Source: Roseiarcus sp963784805
GTDB lineage: Bacteria; Pseudomonadota; Alphaproteobacteria; Rhizobiales; Beijerinckiaceae
Reading direction: 5' to 3'
Assembly (NCBI GenBank): GCA_963784805.1
Contig: CAWASR010000009.1
Span: 186,001-250,000 of the forward strand
DNA length: 64,000 bases
Positions within the stretch are counted from its first letter, which is position 1; every line of letters starts with the position of its first letter. The notes beneath the pieces were generated by a model, which saw nothing but the letters and a program-made list of their open reading frames with translations, ran no database searches and was not told the origin of the DNA. Position numbers and translations under genes: made by a program. Of this stretch, positions 27,301 to 34,835 are shown in pieces.

Positions 27301-27879
27301 GAGCAGTCGGGCCACATCAAGGAGGTCGGCTACGAGCTCTATCAGCAAATGGTGCGCGAGGCGGTCGAGCGCATCAAGTCGGGCGAGGACGCGCCGGCCG
27401 AGGACCTGTGGTCGCCGGCGATTTCGCTCGGCGCGCCGGTGACGATTCCGGAAGACTACATTCCCGACCTGCCGACGCGGCTTGCGCTCTACCGCCGCCT
27501 GTCCGCGCTCGAGGACGAGGGCGCAATCGAGGCGATGGGGGCCGAAATCGTCGACCGTTTCGGCCCCCCGCCGCCCGAAGTCGGCCTTCTGATGAAGCTG
27601 GTCGCGATCAAGGCGCTGTGCCGCGCCGCCAACGTCGAGAAACTGGAGGCCGGCGCGAAGGGCCTGACGCTGGCCTTCCGCAAGAACTCCTTCGCCCATC
27701 CGGCGGCGCTGGTGAAATGGGTTGAGGCGCAAGGCTCGCTGGCGCGCGTGCGGCCCGACATGCGGATCGTCGTCGCCGACGATTTCGAGAAGCTTGCCGA
27801 CCGGCTGACCGGGACGGTGAAGATCGTGCGGGAGATCGCGAAGATCGCGGGGAGGAAGGGGCAGGCCTCCGTGCAGTGA
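24358..27879 (+). CDS. mfd: Transcription-repair coupling factor Mfd
   Basis: DNA translocase that removes RNA polymerase stalled at lesions and recruits UvrA. 1173 residues, family length, GTG start. Order: UvrB-like region (1-350), RNAP-interacting CarD-like domain around 500-560 (GDLVVHIDHGVGRFVGL), helicase motor with Walker A in CGDVGFGKTEVALRAAF (about 650) and DEEQHFGVGHKERLK (about 750), RecG-like TRG region (LYQLRGRVGRSK), and the C-terminal TRCF domain. It ends convergently 7 bases from the toxin gene of the VapBC45-like pair. Confidence 0.97.
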   Translation: MSALAPAIRRLDEGGAVTLARAPEGYDAFVVAELTRALAREGERRAATLAFVARDGLRAQALIDALAFAAPEIEALRLPSWDCQPFDRVSPNAGVSAERMTVLARLARTRGAVERPRILVGSVSAFTQRVPPLKYIASAAFSAAPGNSVRMDDLARWLDSNGFIRASTVRDVGDYASRGGLLDLYPPGTAAPIRLDFFGDTLESIRAFDPETQRSVGLLRSLDLVPMSEARLTTETIRRFRQTYALEFGAPTRDDDLYAAVSEGRRAIGLEHWLPLLYEGLDTIFDYVAGAPLVLDARAEDAAHERIALIADAYAARRAAFLADPVKADYKPLPFARLYLAEDEWRERLAAAPLARLTPFEAPPEADDVVDCGGRIGRNFAPERQNENANVFDAVAAHVRALQGRGLSVVVAGWSDGSRERLSHVLAEHGLKSLELVSSYHQVRTARAGALPLAVIALEQGFEAPDFAIIGEQDILGDRLVRHAKRRRRAQDVLSEASALAAGDLVVHIDHGVGRFVGLKTIEAAGAPHDCLEIHYAGGDRLFLPVENLELLSRFGSETGELDRLGGAGWQSRKARLKKRVREMAGELVRVAAQRMTRPAPRLIPPEGLYDEFCARFPYDETEDQQSAIEATLDDLAAGRPMDRLVCGDVGFGKTEVALRAAFAAAINGKQTAIVAPTTLLARQHTRNFRDRFAGLPVNVGQLSRMVGAAESREVKKGLAEGTVDIVVGTHAVLGKAVSFKDLGLVVIDEEQHFGVGHKERLKELRAEVHMLTLSATPIPRTLQLAMTGVREMSIIATPPIDRLAVRTFVSPFDALIVREALLRERYRGGQSFYVCPRIEDLDEAAAFLRQNVPEAKFVTAHGQMAARELEDKVGAFYDGKYDILLSTAIVESGLDIPRANTMIVHRADMFGLAQLYQLRGRVGRSKIRAYALFTTPPKKPLTPQAEKRLQALQSLDTLGAGFQLASHDLDLRGAGNLLGEEQSGHIKEVGYELYQQMVREAVERIKSGEDAPAEDLWSPAISLGAPVTIPEDYIPDLPTRLALYRRLSALEDEGAIEAMGAEIVDRFGPPPPEVGLLMKLVAIKALCRAANVEKLEAGAKGLTLAFRKNSFAHPAALVKWVEAQGSLARVRPDMRIVVADDFEKLADRLTGTVKIVREIAKIAGRKGQASVQ

Positions 27880-27886
27880 ACCGCGC

Positions 27887-28282
27887 TCAGCCCTTCAACT
27901 GCCGGGGCTTGCCCGAAATCCTTAGCTCATACATCGCGCCAGGCGCGACGGACTTCGAAATGTTCTCAATGTCGTCCCACGAGGCGAGCAAGCGTTGCAT
28001 TTGCTTTGTGACCTTTGCCCTGTTCAAAGCGGGAGCCAGGAAAAAGCCGATCAACCGCGAGTTACGAAATGCGGCCTGTTCCGCCCTTCGCTTCGCGATT
28101 TTCCCGTCTCCGGAAATGACGATCCAGTGATCCTCGGCCGACAGGCGGGCGATCCATTCCGCGTCTTTCACGCCCGACCCGAACCGGCCTCTTAAGTGAG
28201 CGATTTCGTGCTCGCCAGCGAAAAGCGCATTTAGTGCCCTCGCTAGGGCTGGCGAGAGATTCTCGTCGATGATGACCTTCAC
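27887..28282 (-). CDS. PIN-like domain toxin (VapC45 type)
   Basis: 131 residues with the PIN-like pattern MKVIIDENLSPALARAL at the N-terminus (acidic D6 and E7), a central GVKDAEWIARL and VISGDGKIAK with further acidic residues. This matches the PIN-like RNase toxins next to long DUF433-type antitoxins, such as VapC45 of Mycobacterium. Its ATG overlaps the antitoxin stop (ATGA, 28279-28282), as expected for a coupled pair. RNase activity is family knowledge; the RNA target is unknown. Confidence 0.78.
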   Translation of the reverse strand: MKVIIDENLSPALARALNALFAGEHEIAHLRGRFGSGVKDAEWIARLSAEDHWIVISGDGKIAKRRAEQAAFRNSRLIGFFLAPALNRAKVTKQMQRLLASWDDIENISKSVAPGAMYELRISGKPRQLKG

Positions 28283-29010
28283 GCCGCCATCAACGATCGC
28301 TCGAAGGCGACTGCATCGTTGACGACGGCGACCGGCACTTCAAAGAGTCTGGCGGCGCGACGCGCCGAATTTTCCGCTTTGGCGGCGTTCGCGAGCGCCG
28401 TCGTCGGCACACCGTAGTCGGCGGCGAGGGGTTTCCCAAACGACCGATTCGGATCAATCACGATCGAAGGGCTTCCATTGAACGGACGCCACTGCACAAC
28501 GCAACCGTCGGCGAGGTCGAGGTCCCGAAAGGTCGGCTCGACCACCCGCTTGAAGACCATTTGGTTGGTCTTAAGGTCTATCAGGCTGGAGGTGCTTTCG
28601 TGGTCTGAAAGCACCTCCGACTCGCGCACGGTTTCAAGAAAAATGCTCCTGCCGTCCGTGCGGAATTGATTTGTTGAAAAGGGCCTTTCTTGGCCGATAA
28701 TCTCGCGCGCGTTTTCAAGACAGCGTCGGACGATGTTCAGGCTAACGTCGTGTTTGAGAAACGCCAGAACAAATCGCAGTTCGATTAGATCGTGAAATCC
28801 GATTTCCAGATTGCCGCCAAGACGGGGCAGCTGGGGTTGCCAAAGCGGCGCAGCGCGGACCAAAGTCCCGTCATCTGACTTGTAGGAATAGCCGCCGAGC
28901 CAACGCGATATGTTTCTCGGCGCGGCCTTGAGCAAACGCGCCGCCTCCGGGACCGTGTAACACCCGACCCAAATCGGAACGATCTCGGGGTCGCGGAGAC
29001 TCTTCTGCAT
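28279..29010 (-). CDS. DUF433/VapB45-like antitoxin
   Basis: About 243 residues from ATG 29010 (a GTG at 29025 adds five). The N-terminus has a MerR-like helix-turn-helix, CYTVPEAARLLKAAPRNISR, followed by IGFHDLIELRFVLAFLKHDVSL and later VVEPTFRDLDLADG with ADYGVPTTALANAAKAENS, the DUF433-type C-terminal part. This length and layout match VapB45-type antitoxins. It is the first gene of the pair and probably binds its own promoter in the region 29011-29415. Confidence 0.75.
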   Translation of the reverse strand: MQKSLRDPEIVPIWVGCYTVPEAARLLKAAPRNISRWLGGYSYKSDDGTLVRAAPLWQPQLPRLGGNLEIGFHDLIELRFVLAFLKHDVSLNIVRRCLENAREIIGQERPFSTNQFRTDGRSIFLETVRESEVLSDHESTSSLIDLKTNQMVFKRVVEPTFRDLDLADGCVVQWRPFNGSPSIVIDPNRSFGKPLAADYGVPTTALANAAKAENSARRAARLFEVPVAVVNDAVAFERSLMAA

Positions 29011-29415
29011 TCGCCGAAGATACACCCTTGAGCCTCGTCGTCAAAAGCTTGGCCCGCGCCTCGGCGCCGCCATCCGGCTTCGAAAGCCGCCGCCTTTCAC
29101 CCCGGCCAGAACCCGCCATCCAAAACTTGCTCAACCGTCCACGGGCACGCGCCGGGGAACGTCGTACGCGGAAAATACGGGGTGGGAGGCCGCGGAGTCC
29201 ACGTCTTCTTCGCTTCCGCAGCCCGAAGTTCGGGTTTGGCGGCGTTCCCGGCGAGAGCCGCCCAAATCGCCCTCCGGATCGTCGTCTGGATTCCAACGGC
29301 CAGCGGGGTGTATCCTCGCACGAAATTGGAAATCCGCGACCACAGGCGAAAAATTCGCCGAGGACGGGCGTTGATTTCGGTCTCCGTTTGGTTCCGCTGG
29401 CCAATTGGGGGGACA
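29011..29415. other. Intergenic region between antitoxin and metallopeptidase
   Basis: About 400 bases between divergent genes. Open frames exist but none has recognisable protein similarity. CCGGCTTCGAAAGCCGC near 29083 recalls a tRNA T-arm, but no complete cloverleaf can be built. It should hold the toxin-antitoxin promoter (minus strand) and the promoter of the metallopeptidase gene; a good ribosome site GGGGGGACA stands just before 29416. Confidence 0.4.
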
Positions 29416-30138
29416 ATGGCAATCGAATTCGCCACCCACGTGTGGATCGACGGCGCAGACAATCCGTATCCCGGCGGCGCGCCCGAATATGAGCGGCAGG
29501 TGCGGGCGATGCTCGGAAACGTGCGCGCGACGGCCACCGGGCGGACCTTGCTGAGCTTCTTCGCGCTGCGCCGGCATAACGTTTGGATCATCCCGCCGGG
29601 AGGAAACCAGAGCCGAGTCGAAGCGGACGCGGGCGCTGCGGATCCCGTCGCCGCATTCCGCCGCAATTTCGACTTGCGCAGCGCCCTGGATGGGCGCGTC
29701 GATCCCCGGCGCCGCCACGGCTCCGGGGCCGGATCGGACAGTCTGGTGCGCTTTCACCCGATCCACTGGAGCTACCCCCCAGGGAGCTTCGACACCCCCG
29801 AGGAAGTCCTCGTTCACGAGTTGTTTCACGCCATGCGGCAAACGTTTGGGGCGCTGCGCAATACGCCGCTGGACGGCGATTTCGACACGGTCGAGGAGCT
29901 CTACAGCGTCTTTGTCCAGAATATGTACGCCAACGAGCGCAATTTGCCGCTGCGCGCGACCCATCACAAGGCCAGCAGCAACGTCTCGCCGGACCATTCA
30001 ATGGCGCACAACCCCAGGTTTCGCGCGCCGATGCGGGACCTGGCGGCCATGATGCCCACCATCGTGAACGAACTCGCAAAAGTGCGAACCGCGTATAACC
30101 CCTTCCGCGACTGGAAGGAGTTTTCCCGTCACGGTTAG
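29416..30138 (+). CDS. Putative zinc metallopeptidase (HELFH), effector-like
   Basis: 240 residues; ATG 29416 is preceded by GGGGGGACA. The zinc motif HELFH is at residues 134-138 (EEVLVHELFHAMRQTF), and VEELYSVFVQNMYANE at about 159-174 offers a downstream glutamate as third ligand, as in gluzincin peptidases. The arrangement recalls short effector-type metallopeptidases (peptidase family M91/NleD-like), but similarity is limited to this core. There is no signal peptide or membrane helix. The N-terminal part (EYERQVRAMLGNVRATATGR, LRRHNVWIIPPGG) recalls the start of such effector domains. Substrate and secretion route are unknown. Confidence 0.6.
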   Translation: MAIEFATHVWIDGADNPYPGGAPEYERQVRAMLGNVRATATGRTLLSFFALRRHNVWIIPPGGNQSRVEADAGAADPVAAFRRNFDLRSALDGRVDPRRRHGSGAGSDSLVRFHPIHWSYPPGSFDTPEEVLVHELFHAMRQTFGALRNTPLDGDFDTVEELYSVFVQNMYANERNLPLRATHHKASSNVSPDHSMAHNPRFRAPMRDLAAMMPTIVNELAKVRTAYNPFRDWKEFSRHG

Positions 30139-30264
30139 GGCGCGTACTCATAAATGCGGTTCATGTCCGCTCGCGCGGGTTCATTACCAAGAATTGTATT
30201 CGCCGCCGCTATTCGGCCATGCGCTTTCGATTGGATCGCGCCCGTCAGACCGAGGGCAGAGACC

Positions 30265-30561
30265 ATGAATGGGATCGATCTACGGACGTCTCCGGTCTAT
30301 GTGGTGACGCGGCGGCCGCCTTCGGCGATCGCGCAAGACGAAGACATCTATCTGTCGGTGCCGGTGGCCGCTCCATCGCTTCCGGACCAGGTGGAGACAA
30401 TCGAGATCTTTCTGTCGATCGATTTTGCGAATCAGATGATCGCGCAACTGGTCGAGGCGGTCCAGGTTGCGACGAAGCACGAAATCTCGTCGACGTCGTA
30501 TCCTTGTCGAGTTTGGACCAGCAGGCGCAATTATCCAGACGCACAGGACTCCACGCCCTAG
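30265..30561 (+). CDS. Small hypothetical protein next to the metallopeptidase
   Basis: 98 residues from ATG 30265, with CGAGGGCAGAG upstream as ribosome site. I do not recognise the family. The middle (SVPVAAPSLPDQVETIEIFL, then DFANQMIAQLVEAVQVA) looks like a small alpha/beta domain, while the tail is basic and probably unstructured. It starts 126 bases after the metallopeptidase stop on the same strand, so it could be a partner or an immunity protein; that is speculation from position only. Confidence 0.5.
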   Translation: MNGIDLRTSPVYVVTRRPPSAIAQDEDIYLSVPVAAPSLPDQVETIEIFLSIDFANQMIAQLVEAVQVATKHEISSTSYPCRVWTSRRNYPDAQDSTP

Positions 30562-30847
30562 GCCCAAGTTTATCGCTTCGGAGCGGGAGGCAGTCCCCGC
30601 CGACCTTGTCGCCGGACCGATCGAAGCGGTCGAATAATCGGTGACGCCGCACTGGTGGAACTATAATTATTCGTAATGTTCGCCATCGACGGCAAAGACT
30701 AAGATCGCGTTTACTGGCGTTGTCTAGCGTCTTCCCACTGGACGGACCGTCGCGCTTTGGCGCCGCCGGAGGCATGAAGCCGCTCCTTCCCGTCGGCGAA
30801 ACTCCGACATGTCCCGGTCATGAATTTACGCCCGATTGGAGAAAGCG
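30562..30847. other. Intergenic region without a recognisable gene
   Basis: About 290 bases with a locally AT-richer stretch near 30660-30680 (ACTATAATTATTCGTAATG). This may contain the promoter of the small DGDYK protein that starts at 30848. No RNA gene or repeat could be identified. Confidence 0.35.
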
Positions 30848-31072
30848 ATGTCAACTTCAGCAGTTTCGGCCGCGCCGGCCGCGCCCGTCAATGTCGGCGC
30901 GGCGCCGGTCGCGAAGGCGGCGGACGGCGACTACAAAGCTCAAAGCGTCAAGTCTGCTCACGTCAAGGACGGCGACGGAGATTACAAGCCGATAGCGGCG
31001 GCGAGTTCCGCCGCGGCCCAAAGTTCCGCCTCAGTGCAGTCGTCGCTGCCTTCTCTAAAAAAGGGCGGCTGA
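30848..31072 (+). CDS. Small protein with repeated DGDYK motif
   Basis: 74 residues from ATG 30848 (GGAGAAAGCG ribosome site). Low-complexity Ala/Ser/Val composition, without cysteine. Two DGDYK motifs occur at residues 26-30 and 43-47, in the order KAADGDYKAQSVKSAHVKDG and DGDYKP, and the end is SLPSLKKGG. I recall similar small proteins with DGDYK repeats in other Rhizobiales, but no function is known to me. The spaced Asp-Gly-Asp units could bind a cation; this is only suggested by composition. Confidence 0.6.
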   Translation: MSTSAVSAAPAAPVNVGAAPVAKAADGDYKAQSVKSAHVKDGDGDYKPIAAASSAAAQSSASVQSSLPSLKKGG

Positions 31073-31263
31073 CGTCGGCGTCAGCATCCGGCGTTCGATG
31101 CAAGGCGAAAGACATCCCGGCGACGGGGCCTTGTATCGACCGCAAACTCGCTCGCGAACTGAGTGCGGTCGCTCTCGGCCTCGCTTATTTGCCCTGAGGT
31201 CGGGATTCCCGTTCCGGGAAATTGCTGCGCCGTCATTTCCAGGCGGAACCTACCCGACGCCGC

Positions 31264-32241
31264 CTATTTTGTAGCGCCTGCCTGCACCAATAAGTCTTTG
31301 ACCTCGGCATATTTTCCTGCCGTCGCCGCATCCAGTGCGGTCTTGCCATCGTTCGCTTTGGCGTTGACATCGGCCCTCTTGGCGAGCAACGCCCGCACCA
31401 CATCGAGATGGCCTTGCTGGGAGGCCAGAATCAGCGCGGTTGCGCCGTCGCTCTTCTTCGCGTTGACCTCGGCTCCTTTGGCGAGCAGCGCCTGCGTCAC
31501 GTCGAGATGGCCGTTCTCGGAGGCCACGATCAGCGCGGTCGCGCCAGTATCCGCGCCATTGTCGGTCCTCCTGGCGTTGACGTCGGCTCCCTTGGCCAGC
31601 AACGCCTGCACCACATCGAGATGGCCTTCGTTGGAGGCCAGAATCAGCGCGGTCGGGCCATTGCCATTGCCTGCTTGGGCATTGACCTCGGCCCCTTTGG
31701 CGAGCAGCGCCTGCGCCACGTCGAGATGGCCTTCCTGGGAGGCCATAATCAGCGCGGTCGAGCCATCGCTCGCCTTGGCGTTGACCTCGGCCCCCTTGGC
31801 GAGCAGCGCCTGCGCCACATCGAGATTGCCTTTCTCGGAGGCTATGATCAGCGCCGTCGCGCCATTGCCCGCCTTGGCGTTGACCTCGGCCCCCTTGGCG
31901 AGCAGCGCCTGCGCCACGTCGAGATAGCCTTCCTCCGAGGCCATGATCAGCGCGGTCGCGCCATTGCTCGCCTTGGCGTTGACCTCGGCCCCTTTGGCGA
32001 GCAGCGCCTGCACCGCGTCGAGATGGCCGGTCGCGGAGGCCATGATCAGCGCGGTCACGCCATCGCTCCTCTTGGCGTTGACCTCGGCCCCCTTGGCCAG
32101 CAACTCCTGAATTGCAACCGCATCGCCACGACCCGCCGCGTCGATCAAGTTGTCCGCAGAAGGCGCAGCCGCGGCCGCTGTCGCCCAGGCGACCGCCAGC
32201 GTCAGCTGCCACATCGCCAAAATCCGACGAATGCCAACCAT
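31264..32241 (-). CDS. Secreted ankyrin-repeat protein
   Basis: 325 residues from ATG 32241, chosen because it yields a signal peptide (IRRILAMWQLTLAVAWATAAAAA) and has GAGAG upstream. The rest is an N-terminal cap, seven near-identical 33-residue ankyrin repeats of the form TALIMASEEGHLDVAQALLAK with GAEVNAK turns, and a C-terminal cap ending VQAGATK. Two linkers are longer (NAQAGNGNG and RRTDNGADTG). Likely a periplasmic binding scaffold. The repeats are also very similar at DNA level, so copy number may vary between strains. Confidence 0.88.
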   Translation of the reverse strand: MVGIRRILAMWQLTLAVAWATAAAAAPSADNLIDAAGRGDAVAIQELLAKGAEVNAKRSDGVTALIMASATGHLDAVQALLAKGAEVNAKASNGATALIMASEEGYLDVAQALLAKGAEVNAKAGNGATALIIASEKGNLDVAQALLAKGAEVNAKASDGSTALIMASQEGHLDVAQALLAKGAEVNAQAGNGNGPTALILASNEGHLDVVQALLAKGADVNARRTDNGADTGATALIVASENGHLDVTQALLAKGAEVNAKKSDGATALILASQQGHLDVVRALLAKRADVNAKANDGKTALDAATAGKYAEVKDLLVQAGATK

Positions 32242-32464
32242 CTGACTCTCGCGAACCGACTTGAACGGCGTCCGCCGGATGGCGGCCGGTTCAAATCCAA
32301 TCTGCGGCCGTTGCAGGCTCCTGGCAAGTCCGGACCGACGCCGGCTCGCCGGCGGACGGCATCGAGGCGCACAGAAGCCAGGTCGAACGCTTAAGAGCGC
32401 CAAAGGATATGGCGCCATAGGCGAAGCGCGGTTGATCGCGCTCGCGCCGCTCGGCGCACCCTGC

Positions 32465-32623
32465 CTACACCCCCATGATCTTGTCCCGCGCCGCGCTGGC
32501 GAGGAAGGCGGATCGGCTGAGGCCGCGCTCCCTGGCGGCGGCGGCGATCGCGTCGAGCAATGCGGCGTCGAGGCTGATGTTGGCCCGCACTGTCCGGCCA
32601 GAGTCGAGGAGCAGGGGGATCAT
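32465..32623 (-). CDS. Ribbon-helix-helix antitoxin remnant (HicB C-terminal type)
   Basis: 52 residues from ATG 32623, with GAAGGCGAGAG upstream. RTVRANISLDAALLDAIAAA followed by RERGLSRSAFLASAA is the ribbon-helix-helix DNA-binding end of HicB-like antitoxins. The N-terminal RNase-H-like HicB domain and any HicA toxin are missing, so this is an orphan or decayed piece. It borders the LysR cassette on one side, while a BrnA remnant (37005-37247) borders it on the other. Confidence 0.6.
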   Translation of the reverse strand: MIPLLLDSGRTVRANISLDAALLDAIAAAARERGLSRSAFLASAARDKIMGV

Positions 32624-32864
32624 GACCGCGCTCTCGCCTTCAGCGATTTTGCAGAACCCACTGCACACTGCTCACTTGGCCGCCTGCCGGCCAGTCGGCG
32701 GACAGCCGGAATCGGACCCTTCGCCGACGTTGGCGGTCAGCCGGGAACGTGCGGAGACCTTTAGGAAGCCGTCGTAGGCGCAAGGCGACAGAGGCGCCAG
32801 TAGCGGACTCTTAGCTACGCTACGAGGTACGTAGGCGCAGAAGTGGTTCGGCGGACTTCCTCCT

Positions 32865-33758
32865 TCAAGATCGGAGCCGCAGCGCATCGATAATGACAGC
32901 GAAAGCAGGCGATATCTGGCGTCGACTTGGGTAGTAGAGGTGATAGCCCGCGAAGCGGGGGCTCCAAGCATCAAGAATAACTGTCAGCCGCCCTTTTGTA
33001 ACGTGCGAACTGACAATGGTTTCGGGAATGTAGGCGATCCCGTAGCCGCTCAAAGCCGCTTCAACCATGGGGAGCGTCGAGTTGAAAGTCAGCTGACCGT
33101 TGACCCTCACCCGAAGCTCGCGGCCATCCCTCGCAAACTCCCACGCGTACAGGCCGCCAACTGTGGTCTGCCTCAGGTTGATGCAGACGTGATTGACGAG
33201 GTCTTGCGGCGTCGCCGGGCAGCCATGCCTGTTCACATAGTCTGGCGATGCGACGGCAACGAGTCGCCAGTCCGGGCCGATGCGCACCGCGATCATGTCC
33301 TTGTCGATATTCTCGCCCAAGCGTACCCCCGCGTCAAAGCGCTCTTCGACGATGTTGCGCATGGTGTTGTCGCTGTAGAGTTCGACCAGCACGTCGGGAT
33401 ATTTGCGCAGCACGGGTTGCAGCTTCGGCCAGACCGTCGTCTGGAGCGCGTGATCCGAGAGCGTGATGCGAACGGTTCCGGCGGGCTTGTCGCGAAAGGC
33501 GACGAGCGCCGCGATGTCGGCCTCGATCTGATCGAAGCGCGGCGCAAGCGACTGGAACAGGCGTTCGCCCGCGTCCGTCAGCGCGACGCTGCGTGTGGTT
33601 CGGGTCAGCAGCCGCACGCCGAGCCGGGCTTCGAGCTGCTTGATCGTGTGGCTCAGCGTCGATTGCGACGTGCCGAGCTTCGCGGCGGCTTTGGTGAAAT
33701 TGCGCTCGTTCGCTACGCCCAGGAACCACAGCAGGTCCTTCATGTCCTCGCGCTGCAT
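32865..33758 (-). CDS. LysR-family transcriptional regulator
   Basis: 297 residues from ATG 33758, which has GGGAAG upstream; an ATG at 33773 would add five residues. The N-terminal winged helix (NFTKAAAKLGTSQSTLSHTI, RLLTRTTRSVALTDAGERLF) and the periplasmic-binding-protein-like effector domain are complete. It is divergent from the adh-to-aldo/keto-reductase cassette, the classical arrangement for a LysR regulator and its target. A perfect inverted repeat lies between the two starts. Confidence 0.94.
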   Translation of the reverse strand: MQREDMKDLLWFLGVANERNFTKAAAKLGTSQSTLSHTIKQLEARLGVRLLTRTTRSVALTDAGERLFQSLAPRFDQIEADIAALVAFRDKPAGTVRITLSDHALQTTVWPKLQPVLRKYPDVLVELYSDNTMRNIVEERFDAGVRLGENIDKDMIAVRIGPDWRLVAVASPDYVNRHGCPATPQDLVNHVCINLRQTTVGGLYAWEFARDGRELRVRVNGQLTFNSTLPMVEAALSGYGIAYIPETIVSSHVTKGRLTVILDAWSPRFAGYHLYYPSRRQISPAFAVIIDALRLRS

Positions 33759-33797
33759 GAGCTTCCCATTCATATCGCAGGCCGATTAGTCCATGCG

Positions 33798-33814
33798 GAT
33801 TATTGCCTCTAATC
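33798..33814. promoter_or_regulatory. Candidate LysR-type operator (GATTA-N7-TAATC)
   Basis: Perfect 5+5 inverted repeat GATTA TTGCCTC TAATC in the 116-base region between the divergent lysR and adh starts. It contains the T-N11-A core of LysR boxes (T at 33800, A at 33812). Position and symmetry support it; binding is inferred. Confidence 0.6.
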
Positions 33815-33874
33815 GAAGGGCCGCGCCAGCGCTAGGTTAGCGCCAACGCCGACCGCGAAGCCTAGGCAGTTTCC

Positions 33875-34393
33875 ATGCTCGCCACTGTCCTTCACCGCCC
33901 CCGCGACATCCGCTGCGAGGAAGTCGCCGAGCCCAAAATCCAGTTTACGACCGACGCCATCATCAAGCTGTCGGCGACCTGCATCTGCGGCTCCGACCTC
34001 TGGCCCTATCGCGGACTCAACGAGGTGACCGCGCCGATGCACATGGGCCACGAATATTGCGGCGTCGGCGCGGAGTCGGTTCTCGAATGCGTCGGCACGG
34101 CGGAATCGATGGCGCAGGCGCTCGCCTGCACTCGGCCGGGCGGGACAATCGGCTACGTCGGCGTGCCGCACGGCGTCACTTTCGACGGCCAGCAGCTGTT
34201 CTTCGGCCAGAAGCGGATGCTTGGCGGTCCCGCGCCAGTTCGACGCTTCCTGCCCGATCTCATGGACCGCGTGCTGAAGGGCAAGATCAAGCCCGGCAAG
34301 GTGTTCGACCTTCAACTGCCGCTGTCCGACGTCGCCGAAGGTTACCGGGCGATGGACGAGCGGCACGCGACCAAGGTGCTGCTCAGGGTCTGA
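33875..34393 (+). pseudogene. Zinc-type alcohol dehydrogenase with in-frame internal deletion
   Basis: 172 residues, half of the 340-350 normal for zinc-dependent medium-chain dehydrogenases. The N-terminal GroES-like part is intact up to MHMGHEYCGV (about residue 64), with catalytic-zinc ligands C38 in CICGSD and the HE pair at 59-60. It then jumps directly to GAESVLECVGTAESM, which belongs about 170 residues later in the family; the whole nucleotide-binding Rossmann core with its GxGxxG is gone. The C-terminal part (KPGKVFDLQLPLSDVAEGYR) is normal. The reading frame is kept, so a stable but catalytically dead product is possible. First gene of the LysR-linked cassette. Confidence 0.85.
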
Positions 34394-34424
34394 GCCAAGC
34401 CGCCACAGCGAAAGGAACTTCGTC

Positions 34425-34820
34425 ATGGATATCAAACGTAGCGGCTCGCAGCCCTCCGGCAAAGGGCCGGCCGATTGGTTTACCGGAACCGTGCGGATTG
34501 ATCCGATGTTCAGCGCGCCATCGCCCGCGCGGGTCAGCGGGGCTCACGTCACCTTCGAGCCCGGCGCGCGAACGGCTTGGCATACGCACCCGCTAGGCCA
34601 GACCCTCATCATCAGGGCGGGCTGCGGGCGGGTTCAGCGCGAAGGCGGCGGGATCGAGGAGATTCGGCCCGGCGACGTGGCTTGGTTTCCGCCGGGCGAG
34701 CGGCATTGGCATGGCGCTTCGCCGACATCGGCGATGACGCATATCGCGATTCAGGAGAGCCTCGACGGTAAGGCCGTCGATTGGATGGAGCACGTCAGCG
34801 ACGCGCAATACAGCGGCTGA
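34425..34820 (+). CDS. Cupin-domain protein
   Basis: 131 residues, single cupin barrel. Motif 1 is GARTAWHTHPLGQTLIIRAG with metal histidines in WHTHP, and motif 2 is GDVAWFPPGERHWHGASP with the third histidine. Proteins of this type next to carboxymuconolactone-decarboxylase-like genes resemble (R)-mandelonitrile lyase-like cupins. 31 bases after the truncated adh; the next gene follows within 15 bases. Confidence 0.9.
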   Translation: MDIKRSGSQPSGKGPADWFTGTVRIDPMFSAPSPARVSGAHVTFEPGARTAWHTHPLGQTLIIRAGCGRVQREGGGIEEIRPGDVAWFPPGERHWHGASPTSAMTHIAIQESLDGKAVDWMEHVSDAQYSG

Positions 34821-34835
34821 TTGGAAAGGAGCAGC

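Noticed and set aside
29080..29105. tRNA T-arm-like sequence CCGGCTTCGAAAGCCGC
   Set aside because: The stem pairs only four of five bases, and no acceptor, D or anticodon arm can be built around it.
32284..32312. Second T-loop-like motif GGTTCAAATCC
   Set aside because: Flanks do not pair as a T-stem and there is no cloverleaf; probably chance in GC-rich DNA.
32768..32840. Repeated GTAGGCGCA 9-mers (also inverted near 36890) as possible attachment sites
   Set aside because: Nine bases is too short in a GC-rich genome, and no integrase is present.
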